Below, piece after piece: positions 47,501 through 58,306 of a DNA stretch of 64,000 nucleotides. The translations under genes and the position numbers were made by a program. This DNA comes from Sodiomyces alkalinus F11 (lineage: Eukaryota; Ascomycota; Sordariomycetes; Glomerellales; Plectosphaerellaceae): positions 1,314,481 through 1,378,480 of the forward strand of contig NW_021167083.1 in assembly GCF_003711515.1 (NCBI RefSeq). Reading direction: 5' to 3'. Position 1 is the first letter of the stretch. Every line of letters begins with the position of its first letter. The notes below the pieces were generated by a model. That model did no database searches, was not told where the DNA came from, and worked only from the letters and a program-made list of their open reading frames with translations.

Positions 47501-48418
47501 CCTTATGTAAGGTAGGTACCTAAGGTACCTAGATACTGTATGTACATAAGGTAGGCTACCTAGGTAACACGCTGGCAAGACCCGCTGCGGGCAGGATGCT
47601 GCTCGTAGTGTACCTTATTAGGTAGTGTACACATGGCCACTCTTCCTTCCCACAGCCAAGTACACAGGTACGCCGTACCTGCCTTGCTTCTATTTTCCCC
47701 ACTTTTTACCCCTTCCCCCTGTGGCCTATGAGCGTTATAGCCCGCCGTAATCTGACACCCCTCCCCCCCCTGCCCCTGCCATGAAGGCAATCATCGATCC
47801 CCTTCTGCTTTCTGCTTTTCCTCTGCTGGTGTCCCTAAGAAATTCAGTCCATCCGTCGATCCCCTCGTCCGTAGAGAATCGTTCAGCATTTGGCCGGGCA
47901 AAGCCGTCTATCTTGTTCTTCTCTTTTTCGTTTTAATCTTCTTCCCCTTCAACTCGACATTCGTTATCCTCGTTTCGAACTAATATCTCGGGGGATACGT
48001 TTCTTCCCATCTTTCTTCTCCTTCGTTAGGGCTTCTGCCAGGCCGTGAAATCCTCTCGCTCTCTCTCTCTCTCTCTCGTTCTGTCAGATTTCTCTCTTCC
48101 CTCGTTTCGCCCCGTCTCGGCTAGACCATCGCTCTCTGGCACCACCGAAAGCCCCCAGCGTCCCCTGTGTCTCGTACCTGTGGACAATAGTCTATAGACA
48201 AGCGTCTGAACGCCTTAAACGACGTGGCTTATCTCTCGACAGCCACCCAACAACGGCGTAACGCTGTACCGTTGACCAGCTAATATCCTCCTGTTACCGA
48301 CACCTCCTCGACCTGCTGTGGACAAACGGCCGTCGTTTATTCGGTATAAGGGTGCCTACGGCGCCAGGTCCCCAGGCCCCGGCTGCTCCCTCGGGGCATC
48401 TTGCCCATCTTGCCCATC
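44553..48418. promoter_or_regulatory. 3.9-kb shared promoter region of the chitin synthase pair
   Basis: Separates the divergent starts of the class VII and class V chitin synthases. No gene is supported. Contents: purine-rich DNA next to the class VII start (pyrimidine-rich in its sense strand); a G run at 45929-45938; GTTCGAC repeats at about 45630-45650; GTACCTTA motifs at about 47250-47690; and a T/C-rich leader from about 47790, with a CT dinucleotide run at 48057-48078. An upstream reading frame lies at 47781-47936. Confidence 0.5.
47781..47936 (+). other. possible upstream ORF in class V chitin synthase leader
   Basis: A 51-codon frame begins MKAIIDPLLLSAF and ends at a TAA 482 bases before the chitin synthase ATG. 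It matters only if transcription starts upstream of it, which the sequence cannot show. No family was recognised. Confidence 0.2.
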
Positions 48419-51400
48419 ATGACCATGAACCTGCCGTCCCTGTCAGCCGGTAGCGGAGCTCATTCTCAAGCTTCCCTACCGTCGCTGCCGGCTCATCTGC
48501 AGTCCGATACTCAGTTGACTGCCCACCTGGCCAGTCGATTCCATGTGTCCCTTCCCACTGCCAAACTCTCCTCGCATGCCCTGATTTCCATCAATAATTA
48601 TACCTCGTCTTCCAAAGGCCCGGATGGAGGCAAGGAGGGGAGCGCCATGGCTGGCGCCGAGGAGATGGCAGACCGTGCCTGGCTCCGACTGGGCCATCGA
48701 TCCGAGAACCAAGCCATCGTCTTCCTGTAAGTTGACTCGGGACTCGACGAAAGAATCGTATACAATGAAAAGCTGACAACACATCCTACGCAACAGAGGC
48801 GAATCCGGCTCCGGCAAATCTACCATCAGGGCTCATCTATTGACCGCCATGCTCAACAAATCCTCAACTCCCCTTTCTACAAAGGCCTCCCTCGCAGCCT
48901 ACGTCTTCGATACTCTCACCACCACAAAGACGGCCACGACCCCGACCGCATCCAAGGCTGGTTTGTTCTACGAACTCCAATATGACACATCCACCACTAC
49001 CAACCCCGTCCTCGTGGGCAGCAAACTCCTCGACCACCGTCTGGAACGCAGCCGTATCACCGACGTCCCCACAGGAGAGCGGAACTTTCACATCCTCTAC
49101 TACCTCCTCGCCGGCACCACTCCGGCCGAGAAGACCCATCTGGGCCTCGACGACTCGACCGCCCACCACAGGCGCTGGAAATATCTGGGCCACCCGACCC
49201 AACTCAAGGTTGGCATCAACGACGCCGAGGGCTTCCAGATCTTCAAGAACGCCCTACGGAAGCTCGAGTTCCCCCGGAGCGAGATTGCCGAGATCTGCCA
49301 GATCCTGGCCACCATCCTCCACATCGGCCAGCTCGAGTTTGAAAGTTCGGCCAACACCCAGGTCACCGGCGATGACAGCGGTGGTTTCTCCCACGAAGGC
49401 GCCACCATGGTCACCGTGGCCAAGAACAAGGATGTTCTTGCCATCATCGCAGCCTTCCTCGGCGTCAGCACCCAGGACCTCCAAACCACCCTCTCGTACA
49501 AGACCAAGATGATCCACAAGGAGCGCGTCACCATCATGCTCGATCCCAGCGGCGCCCGGGCCCACGCCAACGAGCTGGCCAGGACTCTCTACTCTCTCCT
49601 CGTCACCTACATTATCGAGAACGTCAACCAACGCCTCTGCGCCCCCGAAGACTCCGTCGCCAACACCGTCTCCATCATCGACTTCCCCGGCTTCTCCCAA
49701 CAAACCTCCACCGGCTCCGTCCTCGACCAGCTCCTGAACAACGCCGCCACCGAGGCCCTGTATAACCTGACCCTGCAAAACTTCTTCGACCGCAAGGCCG
49801 ACCTGCTCGAGAACGAGGACGTCGCCGTGGCCGCCACGAGCTACTTTGACAACTCGGACGCCGTCCGCGGGCTCCTCAAGCCCGGGAACGGCCTGCTGAG
49901 CATCCTCGATGACCAGAGCCGCCGGAACCGCACCGACCTTCAGTTCCTCGAGAGCCTTCGGAAGCGCTTCGAAGGCAAGAACCCTGCCATCACCCCCGGC
50001 TCCTCCACCGCCAAACTTCCCGGGAGCAACTTTTTGACCGAAAACGCCGCTGCCGTCTTCACCGTCAAGCACTTTGCCGGCGAGGTCGACTACCCCGTCA
50101 AGGGGCTGGTGGAGGAGAATGGCGAGGTGATTTCGGCCGACCTCCTCAACATGGTCAACTCCACCAAGAGCGACTTTGTCGCCCGTCTGTTTGGCCAGGA
50201 CGCCCTCCAGACCGTGCCCCATCCGAACGAGAGGTCTACCGTCATGCAGGCCAGCATCAGCTCCAGGCCGATGCGCGCTCCCAGCGTCATGTCCAGGAAG
50301 ACGGCCCGCGCCGCCGCGGCCGCGCGGACACAGCAGGTCTTGCAGCGCCAGGCTGCCGAGCCTGCCGAGGCGGAGAAGCCCACCAGCGACACCGCCTCCC
50401 AGGTGGGCGGTTCCAGGAACCCTGCTTCGTCGGACCACGGCGGTGCTGCGGGCCAGTTCCTCGCCGCCTTGGACAACGTCACCCGCGCGGTCGCCGACCC
50501 TTCCACCAACTCGTACTTCGTCTTCTGCCTAAAGTCCAACGATCGCCGCATCGCCAACCAGTTCGACAGCAAGTGCGTCCGGACCCAAGTGCAGACATTC
50601 GGCATCGCCGAAGTGAGCCAACGGTTGAGGTCCGCCGACTTCAGCCTCTTCCTTCCCTTTGGCGAGTTCCTGGGACTGGTCGACGCCGAGACCATGCTCG
50701 TGGGCAGCGAGAGGGAAAGGGCCGAGCTGGTCATCGAGGACAGGCGGTGGCCGGGCAACGAGGTCCGCGTCGGTTCCACCGGCGTCTTCTTGAGTGAGCG
50801 TTACTGGATGGACATTGCTCAGCTGGCCGAGGCGTCTTCGGCATCGGGCCGCCTCGGTCAGCCCTCCGACGCCGGAGGAGGTGACGGGTATGCTTTCGGC
50901 GCCTCCAAAGAACGGCTCCTCTCGGCCGGTAACACGCCGCTGATGTACGGCGAAAAGACGAGGAGCGGCTTCTTCGGAGGCCACGACTCTTCCGACACCC
51001 GCTCCGAGGCCGGCGTGTCTGCCTTTGGCGGCGGCGACATGTTCAAGAACCTCGACACGAGAGAACAGATGGCCGAGCGCGGCAATGAAAAGAGCCTGGT
51101 CGAGGTCGAGGAATACAAGGATAGTCCGAGCCGCAAGCGCTGGGTCTTTGCCGTCTACGTGATGACCTGGTTCATCCCCGACTTCTTCATCCGGAAGCTC
51201 GGCCGCATGCCTCGCAAAGACGTCCGCGTGGCCTGGAGGGAGAAACTAGCCATCAACCTGATGATCTGGCTAGCCTGCGGGGTGGCGGCTTTCTTCATGG
51301 TCGGGTTCCCTCTGCTCATCTGCCCCAGGCAGGATGTGTACAGCGCCCAGGAGCTATCGTCGTACAACGGCGAGAGGGGCAGCAGGGGCGCCTACATCTC

Positions 51401-54290
51401 GATCCGCGGGTACGTCTTCGATCTGGGCGCCTACGCTCCCCGGCACTACCCCCCCAACATCGACACGGAGGACATCCTCGACTACGCCGGCATGGATGTC
51501 AGCTCTCTCTTCCCCGTGCAGGTCTCCGCACTTTGCAGAGGCCGGAGCGGGCGTGTGGATCCAAGGGTCCTCCTCGACTACAAGCCCCGTAACCTGACCG
51601 GCTCACCGACGGTCATCAACCGCAACGACTTGAACGCCAGGTTCCACGACTTCCGCTACTTCACCAACGACACCCGGGAGCACTGGTACTACCAACAAAT
51701 GTCCATGCTGAGATCGCGCTACCTCAAGGGAAGGGTCGGGTTCTCGCCTCAGTACATCAGCACGCTCGGACGGAGGCAGGAAGTGGTGGTGAGCATGGAC
51801 GGGCACGTCTACGACCTTACCCAGTACGTCATTGGAGGTCGCCCCATGGCGGATAAGCCCGGCCGGCCGGAACCGAACCCGGGAAGCCGGGACGAAGTCG
51901 ACTTCATGGACGAGTCGGTCATGACGCTGATCAGACAGATGTCGGGCGAGGACATCACGAAGCACTATGAAGCGCTCGATATCGACCCGGAGGTCAAGGG
52001 CAACATGACCACCTGCCTGAACAACCTCTTCTACGTTGGCGACGTGGATACCCGAGGCTCGGTGCGTTGTCAGTTCGCGGCGTACCTGGTGCTGGCCATC
52101 TCGGCTCTCCTCGCCAGCATCATCGCCTTCAAGTTCTTCGCCGCGCTTCAGTTCGGTACCAAGACCATGCCGGAGAACCTCGACAAGTTCATCATGTGCC
52201 AGATTCCCGCCTATACCGAGGACGAGGAGTCGCTGCGTCGAGCCATCGATTCGGCGGCCCGGATGCGCTACGACGATAAGCGTAAACTGCTCGTCATCGT
52301 CTGCGACGGCATGATTATCGGCCAAGGTAACGACAGGCCGACGCCGCGCATCGTGCTCGATATCCTCGGCGTGCCCGAGACGGTCGACCCCGAGCCGCTC
52401 AGCTTCGAGTCGCTCGGCGAGGGCCTCAAGCAGCATAACATGGGCAAGGTCTACTCGGGCCTGTACGAGGTGCAGGGCCACATCGTCCCGTTCCTGGTGA
52501 TCGTCAAGGTCGGTAAGCCGTCGGAGGTGTCTCGTCCCGGCAACCGCGGCAAGCGAGACTCGCAGATGGTCATCATGCGGTTCCTGAACCGCGTCCACTA
52601 TAACCTGGCGATGACGCCTCTGGAGCTGGAGATGTACCACCAGATCCGCAACGTCATCGGCGTCAACCCGACGTTCTACGAATTCATGTTCCAGATCGAC
52701 GCCGATACGGACGTGGCTCCCGACTCGGCCACGCGCATGATATCGGCCTTTTTGGACGACACGCGCATCATCGCCGTCTGCGGTGAAACGGCGCTGAGCA
52801 ACGCCAAGTCGTCGTTCATCACCATGATCCAGGTGTACGAGTACTGGATATCGCACAACCTGACCAAGGCCTTCGAGAGCTTGTTCGGCAGCGTCACCTG
52901 CTTGCCCGGCTGCTTTTCCATGTACCGCATCCGCGCCGCCGAGACGGGCAAGCCGCTGTTCGTCTGCCGGGAGGTGGTCGAGGCCTACGCGACGATCCGG
53001 GTCGACACGCTGCATATGAAGAACCTGCTGCACCTGGGCGAGGACCGCTACCTGACGACGCTGCTGCTCAAGTACCACAACAAGTACAAGACCAAGTATA
53101 TCCGCCGCGCCCAAGCCTGGACGATCGCGCCCGACTCGTGGAAGGTGTTCCTCTCGCAGCGACGTCGCTGGATCAACTCCACCGTGCATAACCTGATGGA
53201 GCTCATCCCCATGACCCAGCTCTGCGGTTTCTGCTGCTTCTCCATGCGGTTCGTGGTCTTTGTGGATCTTCTCAGCACTATCGTGCAGCCGGTTGTCGTG
53301 GCGTATATCGTGTACCTGATCGTCCTCGTGGCGCGGAACCCTTCGTTCGTGCCCATCACGGCCTTTATTCTCCTGGCGGCCATTTACGGGCTGCAGGCCA
53401 TCATCTTCATCCTGCGCCGGAAGTGGGAGATGATCGGGTGGATGATTCTGTACATTATCGCCATCCCCGTTTTCAGCTTCGGGCTCCCCCTGTACGCCTT
53501 TTGGCACATGGATGACTTCAACTGGGGCAACACGCGGGTGGTGGCGGGCGAGCACGGCAAGAAGGTGGTCATCACGGACGAGGGCAAGTTCGACCCGAGC
53601 TCGATCCCGCGTAAGAAGTGGGAGGAGTACCAGGCCGAGCTCTGGGAGAACCAGACGATCCGCGACGACGCGCATTCCGAGGTCTCCGGGTACAGCTACG
53701 CCACCAAGAAGGGACAACACGGCGCTCAGGTGGCGGTGTCCGAGTATGGGTATCCGCACAGCCGGCCCGGGTCCTTTGTGGGCGGGTACGGTGGCGGCGG
53801 CGCGGCCATTACGCCTCCCCTCCCCCCGTACGGCGGCGGCGTCGGCGGTATCGATTCGCGGAACCTGTCGCGCATGTCCCTCGCGGCCTCGGAAATGATG
53901 GGCGGCTTTGGTCAGAACAACATCAACAACAACAACAGCAACAACAACAGCACGCCGAACCTGGGGAACCGGGCGAGCCAGTTTGGCGGGTCGCAGTTCT
54001 TCTCCCCCGAGGAGCTGGCGGGCCTGCCGAGCGACGATGCGCTGCTGGCGGAGATCCGCGAGATTCTGCGCACGGCGGATCTGATGACGGTTACCAAGAA
54101 GGGGATTAAGCAGGAGCTGGAGCGGCGCTTTGGCGTGGCTCTGGATGCGAAGCGGGCGTATATCAACAGTGGTATGTATTTTTGTTCCCCTTTTTGGTCC
54201 TCTTTTTGGTCCTTCTTTTTGGTCCTTCTTTTTGGTCCAGATACTAATATTCTTCCAGCTACGGAAGCGCTTGTGTCAGGCCAGCTATAA
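48419..54290 (+). CDS. csmA: class V chitin synthase with myosin motor domain
   Basis: Polarised chitin synthesis at hyphal tips and septa; in family members the motor-like domain helps localise the enzyme on actin. Exons are 48419-48726, 48797-54171 and 54259-54290, giving 1904 residues. The P-loop [10 protein letters not shown] (about 103-112) is restored across intron 1. Other motor landmarks: [21 protein letters not shown] near 398 (switch II-like) and [14 protein letters not shown]. Then membrane helices near 883-943 ([38 protein letters not shown]), a cytochrome-b5-like region ([14 protein letters not shown]), and a GT2 core with [23 protein letters not shown] and [14 protein letters not shown]-terminal membrane segments are followed by a Gly/Asn-rich linker and a DEK_C-like end ([17 protein letters not shown]) that closes with [10 protein letters not shown] across intron 2. 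The first of two close ATGs (48419, 48425) is used; either is possible. Confidence 0.95.
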
Positions 54291-55000
54291 TGACAGAAAG
54301 AAAAAAAAGAAGAAGAAAAAAGCACAGTTGGTTGTTACCATCATGTTATGTTCCTACTTTTTGCCCTAAACAATAATCTCCATGCGTCATGGCCTCTTGG
54401 ACACGACGCAAGTTGAGAGAACACGGAGAAAAGCAAAGGAAAGGGATGCACGCAAAGCAAGCAGGAGATTACCTTGGGTTCGGGGCTGTCGGGTTCGTTC
54501 TATATATGTACATATATATAGCGGGAATTTTTTTTTTTTTCCCCTTAATTTTGTTGTTTGGTTGCTCATGTGGTATCACTATCATTTTGTTGCTGTCTCA
54601 CTTGGCGGTGTCCTTTGCGCTGTTTACCACTGCATCACATCTAATGGTCTGACATAGTCGCTTCATGTCATAGAAATGGAATATAAGGGGGGATAGGGGT
54701 GTTTTATGTGAGGCTACTTTTTTATCAACGTACTTGATTTACCCGAGTTTCCCGCGTGAGAGCATTCCACTGTAGGCTGGATTGTGTAGCGGGTAGGTAT
54801 GTTGAGCAATGTTGATATTGGACAGGCCTCTCTCTCCCCTGTATGCAGTTCTTCGTGTTGGACGGAGTAGGTGTTGTGATACCCTCATCTAAAAAGCCGA
54901 CCACCGCTGTGAATGTGGAAGGTTTATTTCGTGATTGTACCATTACATGACATGAGTTTGGCCCCTCTGTGTACTCGAACGAGCTATGCTTCCCTCCCAC
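54291..55000. other. convergent 3' intergenic region
   Basis: Between the class V chitin synthase stop and the glutathionyl-hydroquinone reductase stop. It has A-rich and T-rich runs (about 54298-54321 and 54528-54541). No gene was seen. Confidence 0.6.
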
Positions 55001-56710
55001 TCACGCCTTGGAAACAGCGGCTTCGACAGCGCGAACCTCCTGATCCAAGGGCAGCACATCAGGGACGGGGCCACGCGGGGTGATGGCGAAGGGGTTGATC
55101 TGGGCGTGGCTGCGGGTGTAGTGCCACTTGATGTGCTCGAACTGGGTGGTCTCCTTGAAGGCCGGGTGGTTCCAGTAGAGGTTGCGCATCCAGGCGTGCA
55201 GGCGCGGGTAGCCGGAGCGGATGTCGCGGATGTTGCACTTGAAGTGCTGGACGTAGACGGGCTGGTGGATGGCGGGCGGTGTTAGTTGTTGGTGGCTCCC
55301 CAGATCAGTGATCAGTGTTGAGAAGAAAGAAAAAAAGGGGGGGGGGGGGCTTACGTCGAAGCGGATAAGAGTCACGAAACTGAGGGGACGGTTGGAACGT
55401 TCATTCACTTGGTTAGCTGTCTCGCTTCTCATGGTCTGCTGGGGGGGGGGGGCGGAGGAACGGAGGAACGGAGGAACGGGGGAATAACTACGCACAGCCG
55501 GATATCCACCTCGGTCATCACATCACCAAACCAGTACGGCCCGTCCTCTGGCTTCTTGGAGGCGAAATGGGCCTCGGCGCGGTCGAGGGCGTCGAACAAG
55601 GCCACGACGTTGCGGTCGTACGCTGCCTGGGTGGTAGCGAAGCCGGACTTGTAGACGCCGTTGTTGATGAGGTCGTACACCCACCCGTTCGTCTCGTCGA
55701 TTGGGCTGCGCAGGTTGTCCGGGTAAGGGTGCCATTCCCGGAATCGAGGCTCGGTCAAGTCGTCGAACTTTGTTTGTTTTTTTCCCTTGTTAACTCTCTT
55801 GTCTTGTCTGTCTCTCGTGAAACCAGCAACGACCGATGAAGATGACGATGACGAGGAGGAGGAGGAGGACGACGACGGCATACCTCAGTTCCCAGCATCC
55901 GCAGAATCTCACTGCTCTCGTTGCTGACAATCGTCTTGGTCTGCTTGTCGTACAGCACCGGGACGGTAAAGCGACCCTCGTAGCCCGGGTTGGACTCGAA
56001 GTAGATATGGCGCAGGTGGGTGAAGGACTCGTGGCCCTCGACGGGGTCCGGGATGACGTTGTCGCCGGGGACGTCCTCGGCGAGGTCGTCCGGGGTGGTG
56101 AAGCGCCAGCCTTTCTCGCCGAGGTGCCAGTGGACGACGGAGTAGCTGATCACGTCGTCGAGGCCTTTGAGTTTCCTCGTGATGAGGGTTCGGCAGGCCT
56201 TGGGGGGGTCGTTTAGTTGATACGTTTCTGGTGTTAAAAAGAAGGGGGAGAGAGAGAGACTCACCCAGGGACAAGCATAGCTCACGTACAGATGATACCG
56301 ACCCTTCTCCGGCGGGAACCGGGCACCCGACTCGCGGGAGATCCAGTCCCGGAATGAACTCTGTTGACGCTTGAACTCGCCCGACGTGTCACCGGGCTTG
56401 ACCCAGTTGAGGATGCCGTCCTTTTTGGTAGTATTGTTGTTGGTGGTCGACTAAATGGTCCCCATGTCAGCTGGCATTCTCCCATCTCGGCTGGTCCCTA
56501 TAGCTGGGATGGAAAAGAAAGTCTCACCATGGTTCTGATTTGTTGCTGCTGTCGGTGATGGTTCCCGATATAGCCGAAGCCGCTGGAGTTGATGCTGGAT
56601 TGCTTAACTGTCGCCTGAGATGTCGAGTATGTTCTGATGGAGGAAGACGTTTGACACTGGATCCCAATCCTGTTGGCGAAGGTAGGGTTTATGAGACGAA
56701 GGGTCTTCAT
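55001..56710 (-). CDS. ECM4: glutathionyl-hydroquinone reductase (Ecm4/Gto2 type)
   Basis: Xi-class glutathione transferase that reduces glutathionyl-hydroquinones, linked to quinone detoxification and cell-wall phenotypes in yeast. Coding order: 56710-56528, 56450-56265, 56198-55884, 55767-55496, 55379-55355, 55261-55001; phases close to 413 residues (yeast Ecm4 370). The extra N terminus (MKTLRLINPTFANRIG, Ser/Thr/Arg-rich, no acids) looks like a mitochondrial presequence. The catalytic CPWA motif lies at about residues 121-124 (HLYVSYACPWACRTLI), split by intron 2; the next residue is Cys, where I expect His in this family. Downstream: KLKGLDDVISYSVVHW, VPVLYDKQTKTIVSNESSEI, EWHPYPDNLRSPIDETNGWV and DIRLFVTLIRFD, assembled through a 25-base exon, then PVYVQHFKCNIRDIRSGYP. 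Two introns contain G runs on the plus strand. Confidence 0.92.
55337..55349. repeat. G run in reductase intron
   Basis: Thirteen G on the plus strand (C in the transcript), inside the intron 55262-55354 next to its donor. Confidence 0.85.
55441..55476. repeat. G run plus 8-bp tandem repeat in reductase intron
   Basis: Twelve G followed by three tandem CGGAGGAA units, all inside the intron 55380-55495. The tandem copies are exact. Confidence 0.85.
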
Positions 56711-57475
56711 AGATTATAGCCTTTACGTAGAATATATATATATATATATATATATATGCCTTATGTATAAGGTATGTATCCGTAAATAAGCGCTGGGTTA
56801 TCGGTTCATTGGTTGTAACTTATAGGTGAGGGGTTGTGTTGTGATGCTTGTGATGCTTATGATGCTCGACTTTCACTGTCCGTTTGGGATTATGAATGAT
56901 TACAACTACGTAGTAATGATGTTAATAAGTGAGTAGAGAACCTCAGTTGAGAGCTTCTAGCACTCGATAATATATGAGGTAACCATGACTAACTATCTGA
57001 CTACCGATCCTAAAACCTCCGCCTTGGCATAATGTCGAATTGTCATTCCTAAGCATTATTAGTCACCTGTTGAGTCTCGGACGAATGTACTTCGTACCAA
57101 TCAACTACGCTCCTTCACCTTTGCCCTGGCGATACAGGTACGGTACCTTATTGATCGCACAACTCATTTATCCGTACTTAGTACAAACTTACACTTAAAC
57201 TTGTATTAGCCCCGTCCGTTTCACTGGGTAAAGTCGGTTGCTTCAGACTACCATGAACTACCTTAGGTACCGTACCGTAGGGGCCTTACCAACTCGGGCC
57301 ATGGTATTTTAACATCATCTACGCCCATCTCATCGTAATAATACCCTTCAAAGACAAAAAGTCATACTAAACCCACGTATTCCGTCTATTCCTAACCCTT
57401 CTAGGCGTTCAGAAGGAGAGGGAAACCCAGTCGAGACAACCGCCTTGCTCTGTTCCGTTCCCGTCTCCCTTTCGT
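56711..57475. other. intergenic, reductase promoter / UBA1 3' side
   Basis: No supported gene. An (AT)13 microsatellite at 56732-56757 begins 22 bases upstream of the reductase start codon, probably in the promoter or leader. GTACGGTACCTTA-type motifs lie at about 57135-57150 and 57260-57280. UBA1 3' UTR is at the right end. Confidence 0.55.
56732..56757. repeat. AT dinucleotide microsatellite
   Basis: Thirteen AT units, 22 bases upstream of the glutathionyl-hydroquinone reductase ATG. Confidence 0.9.
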
Positions 57476-58268
57476 TTAACCCTTCCTGACCTTGATGTAA
57501 GGAACTTCCACGTCCTGCTCGTCCATGTCCTCCGCCACCATCTCAAAGATGACCTCTTTCTGGTGAGCAGGGATCGGCTTCTTCGACACCGTCTCCACCA
57601 GCTTGCTCAGCTTGAGCAGATACCGCTCCTTGAGTTTCGCCGGCGGGAAGAAGCTGGCGTAGAGCAGGCTCGCCCCCGAACTGAGCATCGAGATGGTCAG
57701 GCCCTTCTTCTCGAAGTGATCCAGGAGCTCCCGGAGCGTCATGTCCTCCACCTCGAACCGGTCCCAAATCTTGTCCAGCTTGACCTTGCCCTCCGGCCCC
57801 TTGTACTCCACCTTGGGGCTGGCAATCGGTTCGCTGAACCCGAAGAACGGCAGCGCCAGGTTGATAAACCCGTTTTTGTACTGCTCCAGGTCCGTCTTGC
57901 CGTCCACCACCTTGTACAGCTCCAGCATCACCAGTCCCGTCACCAGCGCCGTCGTCGTCGCGATCGCCGGGATGATCTTGCCCGCGATGAACTTGGTCTG
58001 GTGCCGATCCGCCGCCTCGATCTTGTAGTTGGCCGCCCGCAGGTTGCTGCACGCCGTGATAAAGTCGATGTGATGGTTCGTGTCGTCGTCCTTCTCAAAC
58101 TCGACCGGCGTCAACTGGAACCCGGCTAGCTCATTGGGCGACGGGAGGCTGTTGATGATCTTCTGCAGCTCCTCCTCGTCCGATCCTCCCTCGGCGTTCG
58201 GATCCTAAAAGAAAAAACCCCACGCCAACTCTGTCAGTTTCACTTGCACAGCGGGCGTATGACCGGGC

Positions 58269-58306
<38 letters not shown>

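Noticed and set aside
51603..53759. Long open frame on the minus strand opposite the class V chitin synthase
   Set aside because: Antisense shadow of the conserved catalytic core; it is His/Val/Asp-rich with no recognisable motif.
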